Assembly (NCBI RefSeq): GCF_041146795.1
Contig: NC_135180.1
Coordinates: 35,882,294 to 35,946,293, forward strand
Length of the DNA: 64,000 bases
Reading direction: 5' to 3'
Source of the DNA: Maylandia zebra
Taxonomy: Eukaryota; Chordata; Actinopteri; Cichliformes; Cichlidae
Below the pieces are notes generated by a model that was given only the letters and a program-made list of their open reading frames with translations, was not told the DNA's origin and made no database searches. Positions within the stretch are counted from its first letter, which is position 1, and each line of letters begins with the position of its first letter. Positions 44,955 to 57,060 of the stretch are shown here, piece by piece. The translations under genes were made by a program, and so were the position numbers.

Positions 44955-45475
44955 TGTCATGGTTCTGGGTCAGTTTGACCCAGTATTTTGAGTTGTCATC
45001 TTTTTGCAGGTTTAGTTTAGTTCCATGTGTCATTTTCTGTCTCTCTCTATGTCGAGTCTGCATCTTAGTGTGATGGTTTCTTGTTCCTGTTTTATTGTGA
45101 AGGTCTGCGTCTCATGTGAGTGTTCAGTTTTACCTCTGTCTCGTCTTGTTGATTATTCCCAGCTGTGTCCACCACCTGTGTGTAATTCCCCTGTGTTTCT
45201 CTGTGTATTTAAGTCGTGTCCTCTGTCATTGTAGTTGCTGGTCCGTCTGCGTATTCACCATGTTTCAGCTGTGTGTTCCCTGCTATCTACCATCGTCTGC
45301 CTCTGCTCGCCCTCCTTCATGTTCGTGTTCTGGTTTCTGCGCTGTAGTTCAGTTGTTTTCCAGTATAGTTTAGTTTGTCTTCGTTTGCCATTTATTCAAT
45401 AAACCACCTTCACAACTGCCTGCGCTTGGATCCTCCTTGATTTCTTCCACACGGCTCTTCTCACTCACCGTGACA
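44955..45475 (+). mobile_element. 3' LTR of Pro-rich retroelement
   Basis: 521 bp, TGTCATGGTTCTGGG to CTCACCGTGACA, with ctgtgtatttaagtcgtg as TATA-like and ttcaataaaccacc as polyadenylation signal. It is clearly diverged from the 5' LTR. Right flank tgaag does not duplicate the left flank. Confidence 0.7.
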
Positions 45476-46182
45476 TGAAGAAGTACACACTTATTTAATC
45501 GCACCCCTTTGCCATAAGTTATCCGTCAATATTTAGTCAGCTTCCTTACTGATATAATCTGTAATAAAAATAGTGAACAGATTTCTGATATAATATATAC
45601 TATAATATCACATCAGGAAATTTTCTAAATAGCGACATTCACTTAATTTCATCAGATGCCCGAACCACCTCAGCTGGCTCCTTTCGATTAAAGGGTTAGG
45701 GTATCAACACCATTTAGTTTAAGGGGGGTTATCAACACCATTTAGTTTAATCTTAGCATTGTATTTAAAGTACTATTTCCAAATAACACAATTTTAGTTT
45801 TATTCAAATTTAATGATAATTTGTTTTTATCAAGCCAGAACTTCACTTTACTTATTTCATTAGTCATATCATCCAATAAATTCTGCAGATCATCACCAGA
45901 GCAGAAGATGTTTGTATCGTCAGCAAAGAGAACCATTTTTAATACTTTGGACACTTTTGGTTGTTAAACAGTTTTTCAAGAATTTCTGAGAATTGAGGTA
46001 GTAAAGAGACCGGCCTGTAGTTTATGAAATGGTGTTTGTTGCCAGATTTGTATAGAGGTATAACTTTTGCTATTTTCATTCTGTCTTGAAATCGACCAGT
46101 TTGAAACGATTAATTACAGATGTACGTAAACGGTTTTATAATAGCCTTACTATATCTTTTAACCACTATCATATCAATATCA
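45476..46182 (-). mobile_element. Old LINE (LINE-X), 3' piece, minus strand
   Basis: Minus-strand text encodes IAKVIPLYKSGNK and NYRPVSLLPQFS (start of reverse transcriptase). After an internal deletion it encodes the catalytic block LFADDTNIF with WLDKNKLSLNLNKTK (45742-45954). A 30-bp tandem duplication (ggttatcaacaccatttag) lies at 45697-45750. The 5' piece lies at 51508-52350. The two were separated by the L2-like insertion. Confidence 0.7.
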
Positions 46183-47309
46183 ATTGGGTTCCTGCTTGAG
46201 TGAACACTGGTGCGCCTGGCTGAGCTACTCACCGGTACATTTTTGATTATCTAGATTATTTGGATTCAGATTTGAATGAACAGGGACATTCACACTCAGG
46301 ACCAGATCGATCTCTGCCAGGGATTGATTTGCAACGCTTGTCCTCAACATCTGCTGTTTCAGCTGAATGTGCTCTTATGTCTTCTTCTCAGTGAGCTGCA
46401 CTAGCTTAACTGTTTGAGCTATTTTAGTCTACCTGTTCGTCGCTCCGGCTGGCTCGTCTCCTTTTCCTCCACATAATCGAAGATGTGGCCCAAGATGTTC
46501 CTGAGCTGGTCGGCACTATTATGGATTCTCCTGACACTCGTCTACCATCCTATGGCTGGACTGCTCCGCTATACAGCCGCTGAGCTCCTGCGCCTTCGTG
46601 GGCAGCTGTTGCTCCCGTCGCCGGCGGAGCTCCACTACCACCCAGACATCACTTTCCAGCCTCGCCGGAGATACATCCATCGCGGGTCCCGCAGGATTTT
46701 CCATAACTCCAATGGAACTAAATCGTTTTGGTCTGTTACTTGCCGCCCTCTCAGGAACCCTGATCGGGTTGTCAACCACCGATCTCTAGCCCACCTGCCC
46801 AGGGCGCCGACTGCGATTAGCAAAAAAGAAAATACTCCACTCAGTTTCGATCTTCTAAACATTCGCTCAATGACAAATAAAGGGACCTCTCATCCAAGAG
46901 CTCCTATCTGACCGTAAATTTGACTTTTTCTGCTAAACTGAAACCTGGCAACAACCTGATGACTTTTCTCAGCTAAATGAATCTACTCCTCTGGGGTTTG
47001 TTTACCTTTCTAAACCTCGCTGCATAGGTCGTGGGGGTGGTCTCGCGATCTTCTTTCGCCAGCACTTGAAAGTCCTGCCAGTTAATGTTGATACCTTTAG
47101 TTCCCTTGAGTGCCTTGCATGTGAGCTGACTGGACCCATTCCCACCATCATAGCTACTGTATACTGCCCCCCCCAAACCTAACCCTGTCTTCCTCAGTGA
47201 CTTTGCTAATCTACTAACCCATCTTTCATCTCTCTCCCCAGATGTGTCCTTGATTCTCTGGCTCCTGTAAAAACCCACTCTGTTTCCTTTGCTCGCTCTG
47301 CTGCCTATG

Positions 47310-48330
47310 TGACGCCCACAAGTGTATGGTCACAATTGTAATTTTGTTGTGAATTGTTTTTGATGTAAAAGACCTGATTTTATGGTGGTATTGCACTTTT
47401 CGTTTAGCGTTATGGACAATGTAATTGCGTGGCATTGCCACAAGGGGGAGATAGTGGTGAGTGCGATAGGCCGTTGCAACGCGTCTCTGCCTCAGACGAG
47501 GAAGAGCCTGCAGACCGAACGCAACTGATGTCTCCTGTCTCTGCTTTTCTGTTAAAAAAACAGGTTAGTGGTTCAAGTTTGCTCACTGCAATGTACATAT
47601 AAAGGCAAGAAACCTTTGTCTGTCTTTGTTTAAAGACCACGAATGTTGTGAGAGAGTGTGTTTTCACTGACTGAGAGAAAGCTAACTATACCGCCATTTG
47701 TAATGGAAGCCGCCATTTCACTCGTAGTCTAAATAGGCAGCTGGTCTTATTACCTGTTCTATTTTGTGACAAATGCAGCTCTTAAGACACTTCTTTTATC
47801 CTGACATTATTGGAAGTTACAGTTGAATAGGACCTACCCAGTTCTTATGTGTCAAATGTAAATAGTCTGATGTATACTGTTTGTGGATGATTGTGAACTG
47901 TTTGTGAGCAATGGAAGAATATTTTTGTTTATTGGTTACAAATGTAATATATTGTTTGGATCTGTTAAAGTATAAGAAAAGTATAAAGGCGACATAAGCG
48001 GGTTAATTGCAGTGTTAGTGGTGCTGCACAGAAATGTTTTTGATGCTGAACAGCAGCAGAATTGGTTACAGATTTATTGTAAATAAGGACGTTCATATAC
48101 GATGATTATTTTGTAAGTTTATTCTTGTGAGAGTGCAAGGTAACAAAAAGGGTTTGAGCTATGGACCTAATTGAATGTTTGTGTTGTTAAAAGAGAAATG
48201 TGTGTGTAAATGAAAAGAAAAAGACATTGTTAAACTCTGTTAATAAATCAGACGAGGAAGAGCCTGCAGACCGAACCCAAATGATGTCTCCTGTCTCTGC
48301 TTTTCTGTTAAAAAAACAGTTTAAAAACAG
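47310..48330. mobile_element. Unidentified insertion in the L2 LINE, with 71-bp direct repeats
   Basis: LINE coding text stops near 47310 and resumes near 48350. Inside, 47493-47563 and 48249-48319 are 71-bp direct repeats (cagacgaggaagagcctgca ... gttaaaaaaacag) with two mismatches. The first is followed by gttagtg, a donor-like sequence. Both are preceded by an acceptor-like cag. No long ORF. Boundaries are approximate. Confidence 0.5.
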
Positions 48331-49094
48331 ACCCCATCGAAGGCCTGTAACACCTAGTTTACCTCTGACCTCCGAGTTTTGAAGGCCAAAGCTCGGCAGC
48401 TAGAGCGTAAATATAAGAAATCTGCTTTAACTGTTGACGCAGAAATCTATAAATACCATGTACTTAAAAGACTCCATCAGCAAGGCCAAACAAAGTTTCT
48501 ACTCTGGTATTATCAGGTCTTATTAGGGTAATGCAAGGACTCTGTTTTAGGTTCCCAACAAACTAATTGAACCCCCCAACGCTTTACCACCACACTTCTA
48601 TTCCTCTGAAACCTGCAACTCCTTGATGCTGTTCTGGACTACGAAAATGAATAACATCCACCAGCAACTCAGATCAAATGTTGTGTCTACGCCCTCTCCA
48701 GAACCTTTTCTCCTTTTTGAGCCGTTTTCCACTTTTCATCTTCCCGATTTATCCGATATTTCCGAGTTCATATGTAAATCAAAACCTGCCACATGTCATC
48801 TTGACCCCATGCCCACAGGGCTTGTGAAATCCTGCCTCTGTTCCTTACTCCCACTCATCTCTGCTATCATTCACTCTTCACTCACCACCGGCATCGTTCA
48901 CTCAAGATTGCTTCAGCCACTCCAGTACTGAAAAAACCCTCCTTAGATCCTAGCAACTTTAACAACCTCTGTTCGGTTTCTAATCTACCTTTCATCTCTA
49001 AAATACTTGAAAAAGTGGTTGCAGCTCAACTTTATTTACACCTGGTTAACAATAAGACCTATGAGAGATTTCAATCTGGTTTTTGCTCATGTCA

Positions 49095-49903
49095 TCACCA
49101 ACGGTGATGAGACGGCTTACAGGGAGGAGGTCAGCGCCCTGACCCACTGGTGTCAAGACAACCATCTCACCCTCAACGTTGCAAAGACAAAGGAGTTGAT
49201 AGTTGACTTCCGGAGGTGCAGAGAAGTACACACCCCCATCACCATCAACGGCGCTGCTGTGGAGAGAGTGAGCAGCTTCCGTTTCCTTGGAGTACATCTG
49301 GCTGAGGATCTTACGTGGTCAGTACACACAAACAAAACAGTGAAGAAGGCGCAGCAGCGCCTCTTCTTTCTCAGGAGACTGAAAAGATTCGGCATGAGCC
49401 CCCGCATCCTCAGGACCTTCTATCACTGTGCCATTGAGAGCATCCTCACTGGATGCATCACCACCTGGTATGGCAACAGCACCGCCTACAACTGCAAAGC
49501 TCTCCAGCGAGTAGTGCGGTGCTCTGAAGGGATAATTGGAGGTGAGCTTCCCTCCCTCCAAGACATCTACAGGAAGCGGTGCCTGAGGAAAGCGGGGAGG
49601 ATCATCAAGGACTCCAGTCACCCCAGCCATAAACTGTTCAGACTGCTTCCATCAGGAAGGAGGTTCTGCAGCATCCGGTCCCGTACCTGCAGACTGAGAG
49701 ACAGCTTTTTCCATCAGGCCATCAGACTGCTGAACACGTCATAGACACCTCAGCTTCACTACGGGAACTGCAACACTATGCACTCCACACACTGTACATA
49801 AATGCCACTTGTTTTGCACATATCCAACTCTGTATATTTTTATATATTTTATTTATTATTATTATTTTATTTTTTTTACTATTTAATTTGTAAAACTGTG
49901 TAT

Positions 49904-49935
<32 letters not shown>

Positions 49936-50160
49936 ACACGTAGGATAATATTTAGTATACACATCCAGAAATGCATACACTATTATATATTGTACATATA
50001 TTTATTAGTTTCAGATGTAGCCATTCTTGTATTTTGCTCGTTTATGTTGTTGTGTTTGTCTGTTGCTTGTGGGGCTCGCACACAAGAATTTCACTCGCAT
50101 GTGCTGTGCCAGTGTGCCTGCACATGCGATGTGACAATAAAAGTGATTTGATTTGATTTG
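49095..50160 (+). mobile_element. Rex1/CR1-like LINE, 5'-truncated, nested in the L2 LINE
   Basis: Flanked by atgtca (49089-49094 and 50161-50166). Removing it rejoins the L2 frame ([15 protein letters not shown]). It encodes the end of reverse transcriptase: ALTHWCQDNHLTLNVAKTKE, FRFLGVHLAEDLTWSVHTNK, KKAQQRLFFLRRLKRFG and the C-terminal LLPSGRRFCSIRSRT, with an open frame of about 215 codons to the stop at 49742-49744. The 3' UTR has a (CA)n tract at 49901-49931 and ends gtgacaataaaagtgatttg with a (TGATT)-type tail. Confidence 0.85.
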
Positions 50161-51514
50161 ATGTCACAGTACAGAAACTGCTTTACTTAAAGTCACTAAT
50201 GATCTTTTAGTCAGAGCTGACTCTGGTGTTCTCAACATTCTCATCCTTTTGGATCGGAGCTCAGCCTTCGACACCATCTCTCACTCTGTACTTCTAAGCA
50301 GACTTTCCTCTCTCGGCATCTCTGACACACCCCTCGCCTGGTTTCAATCATATCTCCTTGACCGCTCCCAGTTTATTCAACTAAGATCATTCCGCTCTCG
50401 TCTATTCCCCGTCACCTCTGGTGTACCCCAAGGCTCAGTTTTTGGCCCTCTTCTCTTCATAATATACATCCTCCCTCTAGGTACCATTTCCCGCAAATTT
50501 GATCTTCAGTTTCACTGTTTTGCTGATAACACCCAGTTATATCTCTCTTGCAGACCTGATTCCTCCGTCCCACCTTCCTCACTTTCAGAATGTCTATCCG
50601 AGTTAAAATCCTGGTTTATCTCTAATTTTTTCAAGCTCAATGAGGATAAAAGTGAAATTCTTCTTATTGGTACCAAATCCAACCTTTTGAAGGTGAACCA
50701 TTTCTCTCTCACCATCGATAACTCCACAGTTTTCCCTTCTCCTCAGGTTAAGAGCCTTGGTGTCATCCTAGACAGTTCACTATCCTATAAATCTCACATC
50801 AATAATCTCACCCATTCTGCCTACTTCCATCTACGTAACATTAACAGATTACGTTCTTCTCTTTCCACCCAGTCTACGTCCATTCTTGCCCACAGTCTTG
50901 TTACCTCCCGTATTGACTACTGCAATTCTCTTTTGCATGGTCTCCCCCAAAAATCCCTCCATAAGCTTCAACTGGTTCCGAACTCTTCTGCCCGCATTAT
51001 CACTAGAACCCCTCCTACCAGCACATCACCCCTGTTCTTCAGGAACTTCACTGACTCCCTGTGAAATTCCGGATAATATTCAAACTTCTTCTGCTCACCT
51101 TCAAGGCCCTTCATAACCTCGCTCCTTCTTACCTTTCTGACCTGTTAAGCAGTACCTGTTCTGCCCGTTTACTTCGATCTTCTTCTTCTATCCAGCTTGC
51201 TGTACCTTCTTTCTGCCTCACCACCATGGGAAGCAGAGCTTTCAGCTGCTCTGCTCCCAGACTGTGGAGCTCTCTACCCCCATATATAAGAAACATTGGT
51301 TCTCTCCTCCAGTGTAAATCCCAACTCAAAACCCATCTGTTCAAATCTGCATATTCACTGTGAAACTGTTAGTTAATTTAATCTTGTGCTTTTTGTTTTA
51401 TTGTTCTTATTTTGACATTGTTTTATTATGTTTTGATCCTATTGTAAAGTGTCCTTGGGTGACTTGAAAGGCGCTCATAAATACAATTTATTATTATCAT
51501 TATTGTTAATATCA

Positions 51515-52350
51515 GTACAATCCAAAGATTGCCACAACATCCATATTATATTCTTCACGGTCATTACAAATTAAATACTTGGGATGGTTCTCTTGTCCAG
51601 CTCCACGTTTTATAACACTGTTCAGTATTTCCCATAAACTTTTAATATTATTTCTATTTATATCTAATTGCTTCTTATAGTATTCCTTTTTACTATATTT
51701 AAGTATATTAATTAACTTATTTTTATATCTTTTGTATCTGATTTCAGCATCTTCAGTTCTCTTTCTTAAGACATTTTTCTTTATAGATGCATTTTGCAGA
51801 CCTTTTCTTATCCATGGACAGCCCATATATTTATGTTTCCTACTATATTGCTTTATTGGACAGTTGGTATTATACAATAATGTAAACATTCTAAGGAATT
51901 CATTATACGCACTATGAACGTCTTGTTTCTGATATATTTCACCCTAGTTCTGTTTCATTAAATCTTTTTTCAATGCATTCACTCTTTCTTCTGTTCTTGC
52001 TTGTCTGTACTGTTTTTTACTGTCCACTTTATTGATCTTGTAATTATTATCATAGATGGTAAAAATTGGAAGATGGTCACTTATGTCTTTAATCAGGAGT
52101 CCACTTACAGTCTTATTTTTAATGTCATTTGTAAAAATGTTGTCTATGAGAGTTGCACAATGTGATGTGATCCTGGTAGTCTAGTAATTTTTCTGCATTT
52201 TGGATGTGAAGGAGCTTTACCTCCACAATTTCAAGGATATTTTTCTGCTGCAACCTGATAGTGGAAATTTCCTCCATTAAGAAGTAAAGAGACCTTTTAA
52301 TGTCCTCAGCTGATGGAGTCTTCTTCAGCCCCATTGTATCTGGTTCCACT
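51515..52350 (-). mobile_element. Old LINE (LINE-X), 5' piece, minus strand
   Basis: Minus-strand frame 51889-51512 has GCPWIRKGLQNASIKKNVLR and EYYKKQLDINRNNIKSLWEI, the linker between endonuclease and RT in LINEs. 52349-52125 encodes a coiled-coil-like stretch (YFLMEEISTIRLQQKNILEI). Continues at 46182 once the L2 insertion is removed. Confidence 0.6.
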
Positions 52351-52600
52351 GGTAGCAGGTTCAGTCAGCTGTTTCCTCGGTCAGCTGTTAGCTTTCTCAG
52401 CTGTTAGCCTGGTAGCTTGTTGGCTAGCCTGCAATTACCTCTTTAACTTTGATAATCCAGTCCAATATCCTGTATCAGAGTCATACAGTTATAACAGTCA
52501 TGATTGTGTTTTTGAATGGATGTCCAAGGTGTAGTTTATACACTGAAGTAAGTATCTTGTTTGCACTAAAGAGGTTTGATATTAATGTTATAGACGGCTG
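52351..52600. repeat. Repeat segment shared with 23562-23680
   Basis: 52483-52600 (cagttataacagtcatgatt, gtccaaggtgtagtttatac) repeats 23562-23680. In the first copy an RLE LINE follows. Here an antisense LTR-like fragment follows. Confidence 0.55.
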
Positions 52601-53130
52601 TAATGCAGGCACCCAAAATGCAGACGGAGACGGGAAACTCAAAAACACTGAAAGGCAAATAATGCAAAACTTTACTGGGACATATATAAACTAAACATAC
52701 GAAGAGGCACACGGAGGAAACGCACAGCCATGAGGGAGAATGCGACACTATACTTAGAGAGACAGCGGCAAACACAAAGTACAATGACAAGGGAACAGAA
52801 GACACATAAGGAACGCAAGACTGACACATGAGTTTGACAGAGAAGTGGAGGAAAGGTAGATTAGAGGGAGCGAGGGAACGAGAGGAGACATGAAAAACAT
52901 AACAGGCAGGGGGGAAGAGAATGAAACATGAGGAGGGAAGCAAGACACAATAACTCACAACATATATAAACAGACACACAGAGAGACACAGAGGCCAAAC
53001 ACACAAGAGGGAATCTGATAATCAAGACGCTAAACAGGGAATATAAGAAACTCAAAACAGAATAACTAAGACTACAAATGAACCAGAGTATGAACTATGA
53101 TACAAAGTAACACTAAAACACAAGACATGC
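52601..53130 (-). mobile_element. Antisense LTR-like fragment
   Basis: Purine-rich text beginning gcacccaaaatgcagacgg (the reverse of the LTR 3' end ...TGCATTTTGGGT seen near 43050). Minus-strand frames here (52566-53006) are the same T-rich, leucine-rich artefact as in the LTR at 36567. No clean boundaries. Confidence 0.5.
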
Positions 53131-53565
53131 AGCACTATTAGTTCTAACAGTCTCAGAGTAGCATTTCTAATTTTGATTGAATCTGTCAGAGAAAACGGCA
53201 GCCTCAAGCAAGCCAGGATATTAATTTATAGAAGCTGTTAAAATTATATGTCTAACGTTAAAATGTTGGTGACACAATAATTTCATCCTAATGGTACTGA
53301 CATATTCATAGGGTTAATTTTTGAGACAAAATATCATGAGGTAGTCATGATTTTGCAAATATTCCACCCTGTAGTGCAGTTTGCACAAATTGTTTTAAAA
53401 ATGCACTCAGCCTGCAAACATTACTGATGAGTCAAGATCTGCACAAAGTGACAGAAACACTGAAGTAGCTACACATTTTATTCTTATTGTCATGTATGTC
53501 CTATTTATCAGGTGACAGAAGAACCAACACAAAGCTCAGAGAGTAATGGTAATACAAGATCACAG
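53131..53565. other. AT-rich spacer, no gene seen
   Basis: No supported feature. Confidence 0.35.
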
Positions 53566-54469
53566 GTTACATTGGATGATGACTTGGTGGTTCATGTCCG
53601 TTACGTTACTCAATGAGAGTAACATATTCTGAATACTTTGGATTACTTAATATATTATCACGCTATTTACAACTACATGAATGTACTATTGCTGTGTGAT
53701 TTGTTACTATTACTGTAGGTTCTTGCCATACCAATACCAACTAGATTTTTAAATCTTAATAAAAAATGAGTAACAGTAGGTGGACATTAGGTAAAGCTGC
53801 ACTTTTAGCAGCGATCTCGTATAGAAAACTATTCCGCAGGTATATAAAACAGGTCCGCGGCTCCGAACCGTAGTAAAGGGACCTCTGGCTAATACATCGG
53901 GTTCGTGTCGGGCTTGTCACCCAAAACTAGCTTTACTTTGTTGTCTGGGTCAACTTTGCTAGCGAGGGACAGAGAGAGGCGTTGAAAGGCTGCTCCAACG
54001 GAACTTATTGTTTCGGAGGAAAACACAAACACAGTGTACAGTCGACTCTTAATAGCTTACTTACAGCTGAGGCTACATTCTTTAGGGCTATGCCTGGAAC
54101 AGTCTGCCTGTTGCTTTTATATTAAATAATTTTTGAACAATAATTGAAAAAAAGAATTTCTCCACGTCATTATGTGGGCTGCAAGTAGGGTGACATGGGC
54201 CGCGAGATTGAGACACCGCCATTAGAGCCTCTTAATGCGTGTTTTTTTGGGGGGTTTCTGTCGGTATGGAATTGCCAAAAACAGAGAGGGCATAGCCGAA
54301 CATATGAAACAGGAAAAGACCGCCGTGTAATCCCTTTATTTCAAAAAAGTAACTGTATTCTGAATACCACCATTTTAAATGGTAACTGTATACAGTTACT
54401 CATATTTTGTATTTTAATACGTAACTTCGGTACATGTATTCCGTTACTCCCCAACACTGAAAATAAATA
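53566..54469. mobile_element. hAT-like non-autonomous element, approximate
   Basis: The right end reads cggtacatgtattccgttac followed by tccccaacactg, the familiar teleost terminal sequence CAGTGTTGGGGAGTAACGG in reverse. The left side has matching ttacgttactcaatgagagt text. 54292-54345 is shared with 33025-33078. The left end is uncertain. Confidence 0.45.
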
Positions 54470-54631
54470 AAAGAACATTGAAGTTCTTGAGATGTTCAGT
54501 GCAATGACACACAAACTAATCCAAAAGTTAACAGCTCACATCATGACTTATGACCTCAAAGTCTGCCTGGATCTAAATGATGGAACCATGCGGACCTCAT
54601 CAACAGGGCCTGCTGCAGCACACAAACAAAT

Positions 54632-54662
<31 letters not shown>

Positions 54663-55040
54663 AATATATATACATATAAAAATATAAATTTGTTTTATTT
54701 TTTTTAAATTACCTCTTCATCTGCTTTCAGCTGCACAAACTCAAGTCTCACATATCAGTGACAAACCACAGTTGTGCTGTTGGAGCATCCACAGCCTCTA
54801 TGTGAGTGCACTGCAACATCATGACATGAAGAACACTGGAAACTTAAACCCACTTTCAGTCTAACTTTAACTTTTTATCGCCAATAGACAAGTTGGCAAA
54901 ATGTAACACTCAGAACATGGAGTCAAAAAATAATACTAAAATGTTTAATTATTACTACATTACCTTTGACTACAACTCTTGTTTGCGAGCAGCTTATTGA
55001 TCTTGATAAATATGTGCTGCTTACTTGTGTAAAAACAGTG
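54470..55040. other. Spacer with (CA/TA)n, no gene seen
   Basis: A (TA)n(CA)n tract lies at about 54630-54675. Nothing else recognised. Confidence 0.35.
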
Positions 55041-55174
55041 AAATATAAAAAGTGTTTACTAATTTGTACCAACGTGAGAGAGAAATGGAGCTGAAACCAC
55101 TGAAACCAGAGTGTTTGCAGACACACAGATAATGAAGACATGCTGCTCGGAAATGCTAGATACAGATAAAAATG

Positions 55175-55240
<66 letters not shown>

Positions 55241-55772
55241 TGAGCCAAGATTGCCAAACTGCCTAACTGCCTTAGTCTTCCTCCCATTAGGGCCTACATG
55301 GATGACATGACCATCATTACAACAACAAAACCATGTACTAGGCCAAGGGCGTAGATTTGGCATGGACAGAGGGGACATGTCCCCACCAATAATTTGATCT
55401 CTTCAAGTAAAGAAAAACAAACGCGATAGAAAGAAAAAAACGATCTGTCAACGTCTCATTCAACCAGAGAAGAAAGAAAATATAAAAAGTGTTTACTAAT
55501 TTGTACCAACGTGAGAGAGAAATGGATCTGAAACCACTGAAACCAGAGTGTTTGCAGACACAACACACAGATAATGAAGACATGCTGCTCGGAAATGCTA
55601 GATACAGATAAAAATGGAGTGTGTGTGTGTGTGTGTGTGTGTGTGTTGAGCCAAGATTGCAAAACTGCCTAACTGCCTCAGTAATTATGGACCTTATAGT
55701 CCTTACAAACACTGTTTCACTAACTTCAGTAAACATTTTGCATACATATGTCACACCGTGAACTCAGCGGTG
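55041..55772 (+). repeat. R2/R1 repeat, duplicated, with long (GT)n tracts
   Basis: The unit beginning atataaaaagtgtttactaa and containing gacatgctgctcggaaatgc occurs twice, from 55036 and from 55480. Each is followed by (GT)n: about 55177-55238, and 55619-55646. Between them lies ggcgtagatttggcatggac, a separate repeat end. The second unit runs into R1 text and the aqp11-like fragment. Confidence 0.65.
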
Positions 55773-55915
55773 CACGAGCCACTGCAGTGGTTCAGACTGT
55801 TATCACACACAAACAATCAATGCAGGAGAAGTACCGCGTGCACGTGGTAGATGCGGTCATTTACACAGTGCTTCATGCAGGTGTGATAACGAGACTGTTT
55901 GACTGCTGCAGGAGA
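55773..55915 (+). pseudogene. aqp11 exon 1-intron 1 fragment, copy 2
   Basis: gtgcacgagccactgcagtgg then gttcagactgttatcacaca encodes VQTVITHKQSMQEKYRVHVV, matching aqp11 exon 1 (VQTVITHTQSVQEKFRVHAV). The match continues across the aqp11 splice donor into intron 1 (gcaggtgtgataac...gactgctgcagg against gcaggtatgataac...gactgctgcagg). A 21-nt stretch is missing relative to aqp11. Because the intron is included, it copied DNA, not mRNA. It joins a repeat (ttgatttatgtatctgtgc, shared with 63327) at its right end. Confidence 0.75.
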
Positions 55916-56424
55916 AGATTGTTGATTTATGTATCTGTGCATTTTCAGATTTTTGTGTTCCAGCTGTTGTATGTTTGTTTTTTCTTACAGGTGCAGCAGT
56001 TGGTGATTGTGCATTTCTATTTGGACTCTATTCTTTTATTACATCTTGCACTACAACCCCCATGCACCAATGCCGTGCACCGGGTGTGGTAGGCCTTTGT
56101 GTTGCTCAGTGAACGGAGTTGATTCAGCACAGTCCTCCAAGCTATGTGCAGTAAATGTACTATCGTCAAGTACTGATTATTATCCACTTTTTATACTTTT
56201 TCTATTTTTTTGCCTTTTTGTGTCATTTCAGATATTGTGTCAGTCACTGTTCCCTCTGAGCACTTGAGCAATCGTGCACTGCTAACACAGTCTCCGCGCA
56301 CTGTAAATCAGCGAAATAAAATAACTACATGTATTTACTTTTATTCCAATTCAGGCTTGATTTTTTTTGTGCGCAGCGCAGATTTTCTGTGTGGGGAGAC
56401 CGTGTCAGCAGTGCGCGACTGCTC
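55916..56424. repeat. Repeat shared with 63327-63455, and spacer
   Basis: tttatgtatctgtgcatttt, tttttgtgttccagctgttg and ttcttacaggtgcag recur at 63327-63455. The remainder to 56424 has no recognised feature. Confidence 0.45.
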
Positions 56425-57060
56425 ACGCGCATAGCTTTATTACTTCTGCTGGATTACTGCAATTCATTATTATTAGGATGTCCTAAAAACTCGGGTTCAT
56501 TATGACATCTATAAAGAGAAACTTCACAATTATAATTTACAACTGAGGAGTGCAAGGAGGTCCTACTTCTCTGACATCATCACCAAAAACAGCCATAATG
56601 CTCGGGTCTTATTTTCTACAGTTGACAGGCTAACAAACCCTCCTGTGTCAGTGGCAGCTGAACTTCATTTGACCATGACCTGCAATGACTTTGCCAAATT
56701 CTTCACAGACAAAATCCAAAAGATTAAACAAGCAATTGGTACATCAACAGCAGATTCAGGATATGTACTGTGTCCACCGAAAAACTGTTTAAACACCATC
56801 AAACAGTTTCACCCGATTAACAGCAAAGACCTGGAGGACATCTTAGGTCAACTGAACTCCTCCTCCTGCTGTTTAGATGTCCTGTTTTTCAAAAAGGTCT
56901 CAAAGACTTTAGAGTCAGACCTGTTACAGATCTTCAACTTTTCTTTAATGTCATTTGTGTTTCCAGAACCACTAAAAACTGCTGTAATTAAACCTATATG
57001 AAAAAAGGACAATCTTGACAAGATACAAATGAAGAACTACAGGCCGATCTCAAATCTCAA
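56425..57060 (+). mobile_element. L2-like LINE fragment, rearranged
   Basis: Encodes LLDYCNSLLLGCPKNS (end of RT) fused to text from the linker region: LRSARRSYFSDIITKNSHNA, NDFAKFFTDKIQKIKQAIG, then PLKTAVIKPI and NYRPISNLK, the start of RT. The order is scrambled, so it is a rearranged dead copy. Confidence 0.7.

Larger units (their letters stand above)
46183..51507 (+). mobile_element. L2-like LINE (Maui-type), full span with insertions
   Basis: Flanked by aatatca (46176-46182 and 51508-51514). The 5' part (46483-47250) encodes the start of an APE-type endonuclease protein: LLNIRSMTNKG, then GRGGGLAIFF and YCPPP, with frameshifts. The RT region resumes at 48360-49090 (LRVLKAKARQLERKYKK) and 50162-51363: [30 protein letters not shown], and [10 protein letters not shown] where the catalytic FADD has become FADN. 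A later frame has [13 protein letters not shown] and ends PHIRN-like (PYIRNIGSLLQCKSQLK). The tail is aaggcgctcataaatacaat plus (ATT)n. Dead copy. Insertions sit at about 47310-48330 and 49095-50160. Confidence 0.8.
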
